NCBI GenBank assembly: GCA_965225715.1
Contig: CBDDBK010000002.1
Coordinates: forward strand, 620,001-684,000
Direction: 5' to 3'
DNA length: 64,000 nt
DNA from: CBDDBK01 sp965225715
GTDB taxonomy: Bacteria > Bacteroidota > Bacteroidia > Cytophagales > Flammeovirgaceae
Shown here in pieces: positions 29,336-37,080 of the stretch. The position numbers and the translations under genes are program-made. The first letter of the stretch is position 1, and each line of letters begins with the position of its first letter. The notes under the pieces were generated by a model. That model worked only from the letters and a program-made list of their open reading frames with translations. It made no database searches and was not told where the DNA came from.

Positions 29336-29782
29336 ATGAGAAATCAAACATTTTTTATCAGTATAGTTTTATTTTTTTTATTTAGTTTTTTTAATAACTC
29401 TAACCTTTTTGCTCAAGATAATCAAGTTATTCACTCTAAAAAATCATCTCATTTAGGACAAAGAAAACAAAAACTAATTGAGAATCTTGGAATAGAACCT
29501 AAAGATACTGCAGCTTTTTTTGAACTTTTTAGAGCATATAAAGCTGCTAAAAAAGTTAATAAGCAAGATCTAAAAAAAAATATAAAAAACCTTCGTTCTA
29601 AAGAAGATAATCAACTTTCTGAAATTTTTGATGAGATTAAAGCGCTTAAAGCCGAAAGTTTAGATATTAATAATGATTATTTTGAAAAATTTAAAAATAT
29701 CTTGACCTTGAGACAAATGAGTGTTTTAATATATGAAATTTACGAACTAAAGCAAAGATATATAAAAATGTCTAAAAAATAG
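29336..29782 (+). CDS. Small exported helical protein (Spy/CpxP-like or ECF-sensor-like)
   Basis: A 148-residue protein with a signal peptide (residues 1-26, ending NLFAQ) and an all-helical mature domain. The pattern (LGQRKQKLIENLGIEPKD, FRAYKAAKKVNKQDLKKNIKNLRS, ILTLRQMSVLIYEIYELKQRY) resembles the LTxxQ/Spy-type periplasmic chaperones that Bacteroidota annotations often call sensors of ECF sigma factors. No sigma gene is adjacent. The assignment rests on overall pattern, not on a strict motif. Confidence 0.6.
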   Translation: MRNQTFFISIVLFFLFSFFNNSNLFAQDNQVIHSKKSSHLGQRKQKLIENLGIEPKDTAAFFELFRAYKAAKKVNKQDLKKNIKNLRSKEDNQLSEIFDEIKALKAESLDINNDYFEKFKNILTLRQMSVLIYEIYELKQRYIKMSKK

Positions 29783-29898
29783 CAAATTTTGGACTATCTA
29801 TTAAACCCTTTTAGGTTTTTCTTATGAAATATTTAAAAACTTCATAGATTCTTTGTCTGCATTTTGTAAAATTATAGAATGAACAGAGAATTTATTTA

Positions 29899-29977
29899 TA
29901 TAGTCACCTCAAATAGAAAAAGGATTTTTTAGGTATCGAGAATGAGAAAATCTTTATTTTTAAATAGTAAGACTATA
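29899..29977 (+). repeat. TATAGTC-type element (full, short copy) upstream of fcl
   Basis: A 79-bp copy, TATAGTCACCTCAAATAGAA to AGTAAGACTATA, with 7-bp perfect terminal repeats (TATAGTC/GACTATA). It ends 13 bp before the fcl start codon, so it must lie in the 5' untranslated region or carry the promoter. Confidence 0.7.
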
Positions 29978-29990
29978 AATTAAGTTAAAG

Positions 29991-30935
29991 ATGCTAAAAA
30001 ACTCTACCGTATTAATACTTGGAGCAAATGGTTTACTTGGAAATGCTCTTAAAAAATTACTTTCTAAAAGAAAATTTAAAAATCTTCTAACCCCCAGAAG
30101 TAGAGACTTAAATCTTCTTAATCAAGAAAACATCACAAATTATTTACAAAAAAAACAACCCAAGTTCATATTTATGTGTGCAGGACTTGTGGGTGGAATT
30201 TTGGGTAATAAAACTAATCAAGCTGATTTTATATATCAAAATACAATAATGATTTTGAATTTGCTTGAAAGTATTAAGATTCTAAAAATCAAACCTAAAC
30301 TTCTTTATACAGGTTCTACCTGCATTTATCCTAATACGATAAGTCGTCCTATTCGAGAAGATGATTTTTTATCAGGAAAATTAGAAAAAACAAATATAGG
30401 TTATGCACTTGCTAAAATAACTGGTATAGTTGCTTGTCAAAAATATACAGAACAGTATGGTATTCAAACAATTTCTTGTATGCCAACCAATTTATATGGT
30501 ATTGGCGATAACTATAATTTACAAACAGGTCATTTTTTAGCTGCTTTAATCAAGAAATTTGTAATAGCTAAAAAACAAGGCTTAAAAACAATAGAATTTT
30601 GGGGTACAGGAATAGCTAAAAGAGAAGCTTTATTTAATGAAGATTGTGCTGACGTTCTTATTTATCTCATGAAAAACTATACTTCAAGTGACCATGTAAA
30701 CATAGGTACTGGTTTTGATTATTCTGTAAAAGAGTATGTTGAATTGATGAAAGATATAGTACAATTTAAGGGCACAATTAGTTGGGATAAAACAAAACCC
30801 AATGGTACACTAAAGAAACAAACTAATATTGACCAATTAAAAAGGATTTACCCCGATTTTAGACCTATTCTTTTTGAAGAAGGAGTAAGAAAAATTTTAA
30901 ATGACAAACAAGAGGTAAAAAGAATTTTGGCTTAA
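29991..30935 (+). CDS. fcl: GDP-L-fucose synthase
   Basis: An NADPH-dependent epimerase/reductase making GDP-L-fucose from GDP-4-keto-6-deoxymannose. The 314-residue short-chain dehydrogenase has the Rossmann motif LILGANGLLGNAL (about 8-20), FMCAGLVGG, the family-specific LLYTGSTCIYP and the active-site YALAK (Tyr and Lys, about 138-142), then PTNLYGIGDNYNLQTGHF. The C-terminal substrate part NIGTGFDYSVKEY and ISWDKTKPNGTLKK is intact. No gmd gene is adjacent. The product would feed cell-surface polysaccharide. Confidence 0.88.
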   Translation: MLKNSTVLILGANGLLGNALKKLLSKRKFKNLLTPRSRDLNLLNQENITNYLQKKQPKFIFMCAGLVGGILGNKTNQADFIYQNTIMILNLLESIKILKIKPKLLYTGSTCIYPNTISRPIREDDFLSGKLEKTNIGYALAKITGIVACQKYTEQYGIQTISCMPTNLYGIGDNYNLQTGHFLAALIKKFVIAKKQGLKTIEFWGTGIAKREALFNEDCADVLIYLMKNYTSSDHVNIGTGFDYSVKEYVELMKDIVQFKGTISWDKTKPNGTLKKQTNIDQLKRIYPDFRPILFEEGVRKILNDKQEVKRILA

Positions 30936-30976
30936 TTATTTGGGTATTTAAATTGTTTTTTCTTCACTACTATATA

Positions 30977-30998
30977 CTTTTACAAAAATTTGTAAAGT
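30977..30998. terminator. Hairpin after fcl
   Basis: acttttacaaa and ttgtaaagt pair across a short loop, 42 bp after the fcl stop. It is AT-rich and not followed by a clear T tract on the plus strand, so this is a weak terminator candidate. Confidence 0.35.
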
Positions 30999-31284
30999 AG
31001 GTCGTTAAGATTATGTTTGTCATTTTAGTTCTTGCTAAAAATATATCAATTATCCCACTCTGCGAATTTAAAGACAAAGTCTCAAATTAAGTAAGAGGCG
31101 GACGCCATTGGTGAGCGTATAGCTAAGAAAGTTAAAAGCAAAGGTTTTTACGCGTTAAAATCTGTGTTGATAAGCAAACGTTTTATTTATATAGTTCTGG
31201 CTCATACGACAAAATCGGTTGATAAATTTGTTTATTTTATAACTGATAAAGTGTTAATTGAATCAAAAATACCTATATGGCTAA

Positions 31285-31499
31285 TTCTTAGAGCGTGTTT
31301 AGTTTTTATTTTTATAGTATAAAAAATTGATAATAAATTATTTAATCATATTTTTTGGTTTTTGTCTTTATACAGTAAAATATAATAAGTAGCTGATAAT
31401 AAGATAATTGAAATTTTAGAAATGGGATAAAAAAAACCAATTTTTTTATCTATTACTATTTGACTATCAACAAACTAAAAAACTAAACATGTTCTTAGA
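31285..31499. repeat. 199-bp inverted-repeat element with 8-bp target duplication
   Basis: The direct repeat TTCTTAGA occurs at 31285-31292 and 31492-31499. Between them the ends CGTGTTTAGTTTTT (left) and AAAAACTAAACATG (right) are inverted repeats matching at 13 of 14 positions. No ORF is inside. This is the structure of a MITE-like insertion. Confidence 0.68.
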
Positions 31500-31787
31500 C
31501 TTTCTATATCGAGCCTCTGATGGTATTTTAAAAATACTATGCAAAATATTTGTCTGAAAATCTTTTTTTGTTATCATTGTTTCTACAATGGACATGGGTA
31601 TAATTTATTTAGTTAAACAATTTGAAATCAAATGTTTGAAAATTTACCCATGTTTTTTATTTTTCCAAATTTATTTTTAAACAACTTCTTTATTTTACGA
31701 AAAAGTTAGGTAAGAGTATTTTTTTCGTAAATTCGCTTTCAATTTTTAGGATAGTCATTAATAATAGTATAGTATTAAGATATAGAA

Positions 31788-32441
31788 ATGAAGATTAAGC
31801 AATATATATATATAGTTTTAAGCATAACTTTCTTTTTATTAAGCAGTTGTAGTATTTATTCAAAAGGAAATGATACAGGCGTAGAGTATGCACCCCAGAT
31901 GTATCATACTATTCCTTATGAACCTCTTACTCAAATTACAGAAGAAGGTATTCCTTCGGGATTTTTAGAAAAATATTATTATGTTCCTAATTCAAGCCCT
32001 TATAATGATTACAAAGGTAAAAAGAATATGAATAGTCGGCTTCCTGTAGCTCATACTATAGCTCGACAAAATTATGGATCAATAAGGAAAGATACTTTTT
32101 TAACCTATAGTATTCCGCCGGATAGCGTAGATTTAGCCTCGAAAGTGCTAAAAAATCCTCTTGTTGTTACAGATGAACTTTTAGAAGAAGGCAAACATTT
32201 ATATATCAATTTTTGTTCTCCTTGCCATGGTGCTGAAGGCAAAGGAGATGGAAAAGTAGGTGCTGTTTATCAAGGTGTAGCTAACCTTACATCAAGAGCA
32301 TACAATACTTTAACAGAAGGACATATTTTTCATGTCATTACACATGGACGAAATAGAATGTGGCCTCACAAATCACTTATTAGTCCAGAAGATAGATGGA
32401 AAATTGTGAGTCATGTAAAAAAGATTCAGACAGGAGAATAG
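31788..32441 (+). CDS. actE: Alternative complex III cytochrome c subunit ActE
   Basis: A mono-haem c-type cytochrome of alternative complex III (quinol to electron acceptor). The 217-residue lipoprotein has a signal ending LLSSC (Cys22) and a mature N-terminus with YAPQMYHTIPYEP, ARQNYGSIRKDTF and the ActE-type conserved stretch. One haem site CSPCHG lies at about residue 142; a downstream Met (RMWPHK) is a candidate axial ligand. actA, B, C, D and F are not next to it; actB is 5 kb away on the other strand. Confidence 0.85.
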   Translation: MKIKQYIYIVLSITFFLLSSCSIYSKGNDTGVEYAPQMYHTIPYEPLTQITEEGIPSGFLEKYYYVPNSSPYNDYKGKKNMNSRLPVAHTIARQNYGSIRKDTFLTYSIPPDSVDLASKVLKNPLVVTDELLEEGKHLYINFCSPCHGAEGKGDGKVGAVYQGVANLTSRAYNTLTEGHIFHVITHGRNRMWPHKSLISPEDRWKIVSHVKKIQTGE

Positions 32442-32593
32442 GTTGTGTTTAGTATTTCAATCAAATAGTCAAATTTCTTAAAAAAAGATATATTTTCATT
32501 GTCAATAAGTTAAAAATAGCTCTAAAAATCCTTTTTTAAAGTAACATGATGCCCCGAATTGAAACTTTATCTTGATTATTCTATCGAAAATTT

Positions 32594-33820
32594 ATGAAAG
32601 TAGCTTACCGCATTGCTCAAGCCTTAAAAAACACAACAGCAAAAGGTTTTTTACTAGTTATCAATAGAATTGGAACTGTGACTGTAGCTTTAGGCTTAGC
32701 TACTGTGCTGTTATCATTTATGATTTTTAGCGGCTTTCAAGAACATATTCGTGAAAAGTTATTTGTTTTTTCAGGTCATTTATCGCTTACTCAATATAAT
32801 ATAATAAAAGGGGCTATTAACGCATCCATTAGCCAGGATACCCATATTATAAATCACCTCCAATCATTTACTCAAGTTAAAAATATTTATACTTATAGCT
32901 TCAAAAATGCACTTCTTCAAAGTGAAGAAGGTTTTTCAGGCGCTTTGTTAAAAGGTGTGCCAGTTGATTCCTCTTATCCTGTTCTTAAAAATATTATAAA
33001 AACTGGTCGTTTTTTGAAGCCTAATTTCAAAGAACCCAAAAAATATTTGCATGAAATAGTTGTTAGTCAAAAATTAGCTAATCAACTTGGCTTAGAACTT
33101 GGCCACATAGTTAAGGTTTTTTTTATGGATAAAAAACCACGTATGCGAAAATTAAAAGTTATCGGCATTTATCAAACTTATATTGAAGAATATGATAAAG
33201 TTATGGCTTTTGTAGATAATAAATTAATTAGCCGTTTAAATAACTGGGGTGATAGCTTAGTAGGTGGATATGAAATTTATTTAAAAGATTTTAATACTTT
33301 GGACCAAACCTATAAAGCTATTAACAGTCAATTGGATTATAAACACCAGCTTCTAAAAATAACAGATAAGGCTTCTCATTATTTTGAGTGGTTTAATGTA
33401 TTAGGAAAAAATGTTTATATTCTACTCATTATTATTTTGATAGTTGTATTTTTTAATAATATAGCTGTTATATCAATTTTGAGCATAAATCTTACACAAA
33501 CAATTGGTTTATTAAAGGCATTAGGTAGCAGAAGCTGGATGATTCAACAAATATTCTTCTTTATCGGTGGTCGTCTAATTCTGAAAGGAATTATTATTGG
33601 TAATCTTTTGGCTTTAGGCTTGGGGTTTTTCCAAAAATATACTCAATTCATTACTTTAGATCCTCAAAATTATTTTCTAAAAACCGTACCTATTAATATT
33701 GATTTTCAAAATATTATATTTATAAATATTTTCATGTCAACGGTTTTAGCACTGACTCTTTTACTTTCTACTTTGATCATTTTAACCATTAGACCTATCC
33801 AAGCCTTACGGTTTGCCTAA
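32594..33820 (+). CDS. LolC/LolE-type ABC permease (FtsX-like)
   Basis: The inner-membrane permease of a lipoprotein-releasing or macrolide-type ABC exporter. The 408-residue protein has one N-terminal helix (TVTVALGLATVLLSFMIF, about 29-47), a large periplasmic MacB-like domain (about 50-270) and three C-terminal helices with the FtsX-domain signature SINLTQTIGLLKALGSRSWMIQQIFF. In Bacteroidota a single LolC/E-like protein often serves both roles. The ATPase LolD is not adjacent. It converges on pyrR with 23 bp between stop codons. Confidence 0.85.
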   Translation: MKVAYRIAQALKNTTAKGFLLVINRIGTVTVALGLATVLLSFMIFSGFQEHIREKLFVFSGHLSLTQYNIIKGAINASISQDTHIINHLQSFTQVKNIYTYSFKNALLQSEEGFSGALLKGVPVDSSYPVLKNIIKTGRFLKPNFKEPKKYLHEIVVSQKLANQLGLELGHIVKVFFMDKKPRMRKLKVIGIYQTYIEEYDKVMAFVDNKLISRLNNWGDSLVGGYEIYLKDFNTLDQTYKAINSQLDYKHQLLKITDKASHYFEWFNVLGKNVYILLIIILIVVFFNNIAVISILSINLTQTIGLLKALGSRSWMIQQIFFFIGGRLILKGIIIGNLLALGLGFFQKYTQFITLDPQNYFLKTVPINIDFQNIIFINIFMSTVLALTLLLSTLIILTIRPIQALRFA

Positions 33821-33843
33821 AAATACGCTTAGTCTTTACATTA

Positions 33844-34386
33844 CTATTTGGTATTAACAAGTAAAATATTATTCTCAGGAAACCCTTGAGTTTCCCATTC
33901 AACAATGACTCGTTGGGATTGAATGCTATTAACATCTTTGCCAATATATTTGGGTTCTATAGGAAGATGTCGGCTATATTTTCTATCTACTAAAACTAAA
34001 AGTTCTACCTGTTTAGGTCTTCCAAAGGCTAGCATAGCTCTTAAAGCTGCCTGAATACTTCTGCCCGTATAAAGAACATCATCTATAAGAATGATAGATT
34101 TATTTTCAATAACGAAATCAATTTTTGTGGCACTAGGTTTTAAAAGGTAAGAGTTTCTCCTAAAATCATCTCTATAAAAGGTAATATCTAAATAACCGAG
34201 CGGCAAACTAATATCTGTTATAACTTTAATTTCTTCTTGAATGTATTGAGCTAAAAAAATTCCTCTTGGCTGTAAACCAATTAAGGCAACTTGTTCAAAC
34301 GTATGGTAGTTTTCTACAATTTCTTGACACAATCTACTGATAGTCAGTTTTATATTATTAGATCCAAACAGTTGTACTTTAGCCAT
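33844..34386 (-). CDS. pyrR: Bifunctional pyrimidine regulatory protein PyrR / uracil phosphoribosyltransferase
   Basis: PyrR binds UMP and, in many bacteria, attenuates pyr mRNA; it also carries uracil phosphoribosyltransferase activity. The 180-residue product fits. The PRPP-binding motif IILIDDVLYTGRSIQAAL (about 97-114) is exact. Other family parts are ALIGLQPRGIFLAQYI, LDITFYRDDF and VELLVLVDRKYSRHLPIEPKYIGKDV. It is 19 bp downstream of a Nudix gene on the same strand, so they are probably one transcript. No pyr-leader structure is visible. Confidence 0.94.
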   Translation of the reverse strand: MAKVQLFGSNNIKLTISRLCQEIVENYHTFEQVALIGLQPRGIFLAQYIQEEIKVITDISLPLGYLDITFYRDDFRRNSYLLKPSATKIDFVIENKSIILIDDVLYTGRSIQAALRAMLAFGRPKQVELLVLVDRKYSRHLPIEPKYIGKDVNSIQSQRVIVEWETQGFPENNILLVNTK

Positions 34387-34405
34387 GCTGTTCTATAAAG
34401 TTTAG

Positions 34406-34867
34406 TTAAAAACAATGATTTGAATAAATATCAGTGAAATTATTAATTCCATGTAATATTTTATGACAATTTTCAGATTCTATCTGTTTTAAATTTTCAA
34501 TAGTATAAAATTTTAAATCTTCCAATATATTAATATTTAACTCTGGTTCTACACCTTTTACTAATTTCCCTGATTGTTGTTTTACCAGAAATAAAAACTC
34601 CAAGGCATGAAAAGGTTTTTCGATAAATTCAATAAAACCGATTCGTTTTTCAATTTTTATTATTAAGCCTGTTTCTTCAAAAAATTCTCTATGTAATGTA
34701 TTTTTTAAATATTCTCCATAAAGAACACCTCCACCTGGAGGGGATAAAAGAAAATCTTTACCTAAACCTTTATGTTTCACTAATAGAATTGCATTATTTT
34801 TTATTAATAAACCCATGACCCGTACCCTAAGGCGATTGCCAAAAACATTTACTAATTCTTTATTCAT
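34406..34867 (-). CDS. Nudix hydrolase
   Basis: A 153-residue pyrophosphohydrolase of unknown substrate. The Nudix box is complete: GGVLYGE, seven residues, then REFFEETGL (GX5EX7REUXEEXGU). The N-terminus (RLRVRVMGLLIKNNAILLVKH) provides the first strands. It is upstream of pyrR by 19 bp. In such pairs it may hydrolyse nucleotide sugars or 8-oxo-type nucleotides, but the sequence does not decide this. Confidence 0.9.
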   Translation of the reverse strand: MNKELVNVFGNRLRVRVMGLLIKNNAILLVKHKGLGKDFLLSPPGGGVLYGEYLKNTLHREFFEETGLIIKIEKRIGFIEFIEKPFHALEFLFLVKQQSGKLVKGVEPELNINILEDLKFYTIENLKQIESENCHKILHGINNFTDIYSNHCF

Positions 34868-35000
34868 ACGATTAGACTTGAACTATTTTGATAATCAATA
34901 AGATATAATTTTTATATTCGTAAATAGAAACATTCATTTCCAGTATCAATAAGCTAAAACCTCCAAAAATGTTTTTTAAAATAGACTTTATCTAACAAGC

Positions 35001-35080
35001 ATATTATTGATTATCAATAATTTGTATTTTAACCTTTTCAATTTATAAAGATCTGATTACAAGGCTTTTATTCATTTTTT
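35001..35080 (-). repeat. Internal fragment of the 155-bp inverted-repeat element
   Basis: The stretch ttgattatcaataatttgtattttaacc, followed by ttttcaatttataaagat, matches the centre of the 155-bp element at 63573-63727, but both termini are absent. It lies just after the TPR gene stop. Confidence 0.5.
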
Positions 35081-35083
35081 ACT

Positions 35084-36853
35084 CTAAAATTTCAACCCAA
35101 GTTCTTTTGCTTTTTGAAAATGTTTTTTGGCTTTTTTATTTTGTTCAAGGTCTGCTAATAATAGCCCATAATTGTAATGGGCTTCGGCAAAGCTTGAGTT
35201 CATTTCTAAAGCCAGTTTATAATGTTTTTCGGCTTCCCCATTTTGTCCAAGGTTTCGTAATAATAGCCCATAATTGTTATGGGCTTTTGCATATTTTGGA
35301 TTAATTTGGAGAGCCGCTTTATACTGATTTTCGGCTTCGGCATTTCGACCAAGGTTTGCTAATAAATTCCCATAATTGTAATGGGTTTCTGCTAATTTTG
35401 GATTGATTTGGAGAGCCGCTTTAAAATGTTCTTCCGCTTCGACATTCCGCTCAAGTCCGGTTAATAAATTCCCGTAATTGGAGTGGGCTATTGCATATTT
35501 TGGATTAATTTGGAGAGCCGATTTATACTGATTTTCAGCTTCGACATTTCGACCAAGGTTTGCTAATAAATTCCCGTAATTGGAGTGGGCTAGTGCGTAT
35601 TTTGGATTAATTTGGAGAGCCGATTTATACTGATTTTCAGCTTCGGCATTTCGACCAAGATTGGCTAATAAAGTTCCATAATTGGAATGGGCTGGCGCAA
35701 ATTTTGGATTAATTTGGAGAGCCGATTTATACTGATTTTCAGCTTCGGCATTTCGACCAAGATTGGCTAATAAAGTTCCATAATTGGAATGGGCTGGCGC
35801 AAATTTTGGATTGATTTGGAGAGCCGCTTTATACTGGTTTTCAGCTTCAGCATTTCGACCAAGATTGGCTAATAAAAGTCCATAATTAAAGTGGGCTATT
35901 GCGTCTTTTGGATTAATTTGGAGAGCCGCTTTATACTGGTTTTCAGCTTCAGCATTTCGACCAAGATTGGCTAATAAAAGTCCATAATTAAAGTGGGCTA
36001 TTGCGTCTTTTGGATTAATTTGGAGAGCCGCTTTATACTGGTTTTCAGCTTCAGCATTTCGACCAAGATTGGCTAATAAAAGTCCATAATTAGAGTGGGC
36101 TATTGCGTCTTTTGGATTAATTTGGAGAGCCGCTTTATACTGATTTTCAGCTTCTTGCCAATTATCTAATAAATAATGATTAACTCCCAAATGAAAATAA
36201 ACGTATTCATCTTTTGTTTTTATTTGTTGAAATAGATCAACAGCTTTTTGATAGCTTTGAGCCTCTTGGGCTTTTATCGCCAATATAAAAAAGAGAATAT
36301 CATCGATATTATTCTGCAAATAACCTTCGGAGATTTGGGAAAGTTGGGAAAGAACACCGGATTCTTCGCCTTGGATTTTATGGGAAGGAAGGTATTGGTT
36401 TCCAATAATTTTGTAGGCTATACGGGCTTTAGCCTCTTTGCCGAAATAACTTGAAAATAAAACGATATTGGCTTCATATTCTTCGCCAAGGGTTTGGGCA
36501 GCTTTAAAGGTTATGGCGCTATCGCCTTGGGCAACTTTTAAGTCTATATCAAGATTTTCATCATCTCGTTTTGTTATAAAACGGTCTTCTAAAGTCTCAA
36601 AAAAGTTGCTGCCATCTTGCTGATAAATTTTGGTTGGGACTAAAAGGATGTTAAAGTTGTTGTCATTTGAAAAGGGGCGTATTTTTTTGGTTTTAGTTCT
36701 AAAAAGATATTTCCAAAATAGAAAAATTGAAAGCCCTATTATGACCAATATGATCCATTGTTTGTCATCGGGAACTGTTAAAAATGCCGCAACAATTCCT
36801 ACAATCGCCGCGATAATTCCCCAGATACTACTTTTTACATCTAAATTTTTCAT
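35084..36853 (-). CDS. Membrane-anchored TPR-array protein
   Basis: A 589-residue protein. Two N-terminal helices (GIIAAIVGIVAAFLTV and WIILVIIGLSIFLFWKYLF) anchor it. A middle region (about 60-200) is mixed alpha/beta (LVPTKIYQQDGSNFFETLEDRF). Residues about 222-589 contain 11 TPR units of exactly 34 residues. Ten start with NYG and contain AEAENQYKAALQINPK; repeat units one to six are almost identical. It is likely a scaffold. The near-identical 102-bp DNA repeats could expand or contract by recombination. No partner is evident; the ActB gene lies upstream, convergent in transcription only by strand. Confidence 0.85.
   Translation of the reverse strand: MKNLDVKSSIWGIIAAIVGIVAAFLTVPDDKQWIILVIIGLSIFLFWKYLFRTKTKKIRPFSNDNNFNILLVPTKIYQQDGSNFFETLEDRFITKRDDENLDIDLKVAQGDSAITFKAAQTLGEEYEANIVLFSSYFGKEAKARIAYKIIGNQYLPSHKIQGEESGVLSQLSQISEGYLQNNIDDILFFILAIKAQEAQSYQKAVDLFQQIKTKDEYVYFHLGVNHYLLDNWQEAENQYKAALQINPKDAIAHSNYGLLLANLGRNAEAENQYKAALQINPKDAIAHFNYGLLLANLGRNAEAENQYKAALQINPKDAIAHFNYGLLLANLGRNAEAENQYKAALQINPKFAPAHSNYGTLLANLGRNAEAENQYKSALQINPKFAPAHSNYGTLLANLGRNAEAENQYKSALQINPKYALAHSNYGNLLANLGRNVEAENQYKSALQINPKYAIAHSNYGNLLTGLERNVEAEEHFKAALQINPKLAETHYNYGNLLANLGRNAEAENQYKAALQINPKYAKAHNNYGLLLRNLGQNGEAEKHYKLALEMNSSFAEAHYNYGLLLADLEQNKKAKKHFQKAKELGLKF
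35090..36190. repeat. 102-bp tandem repeats coding for TPR units
   Basis: Eleven 34-codon units; several adjacent ones (at about 35780-36130) are nearly identical at DNA level, including the shared piece ggattaatttggagagccgc. Recent amplification or gene conversion is likely. Confidence 0.85.
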
Positions 36854-36875
36854 AAAAAAAGAATTTAGAATATTT

Positions 36876-36967
36876 TATGGCAAAGCTATTTTATTTTGCG
36901 AAACGGTCTGTTTCAAAATGAATAAATTAGAAGCCTAAAAAATCTTTTTTAAAGTAATTTGAGTATA
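36876..36967 (-). repeat. TATACTC-type variant of the ~90-bp element (full copy)
   Basis: On the minus strand it begins TATACTCAAATTACTTTAA, carries AAAGATTTTTTAGG and a GAAACnnnnCGTTTC hairpin, and ends TAGCTTTGCCATA. It closely matches the copy at 58466-58558. It is upstream of the TPR gene. Confidence 0.6.
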
Positions 36968-37038
36968 ATGATCATTTTCAAAACCAATAAGTTATAATTT
37001 TTATATCCTTTCTTTTTTCTTTATTTTATTAAACAAAG

Positions 37039-37066
37039 AAAACCCTAATTATTTTAATTAGGGTTT
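37039..37066 (-). terminator. Rho-independent terminator after actB
   Basis: A perfect 12-bp stem (aaaccctaatta / taattagggttt) with a 3-nt loop lies 14 bp after the actB stop. Read on the minus strand it is followed by TTTTCTTTG. This is the best terminator in the window. Confidence 0.85.
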
Positions 37067-37080
37067 CATTCATTTCATAC

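Larger units (their letters stand above)
30936..31787. other. 852-bp intergenic region with gene relic and mobile element
   Basis: It holds a hairpin (30977-30998), a GC-richer stretch at about 31090-31320 that reads as a broken frame (GERIAKKVKSKGFYALK, no start codon, preceded by a stop), a 199-bp inverted-repeat element with an 8-bp duplication (31293-31491) and a 62-bp inverted repeat (31592-31653, acatgggta/tacccatgt). No intact gene was seen. Confidence 0.55.

Noticed and set aside
31080..31260. GC-richer stretch considered as tmRNA or other stable RNA
   Set aside because: No tag reading frame, no tRNA-like ends; it looks more like a broken coding frame (GERIAKKVKSKG).
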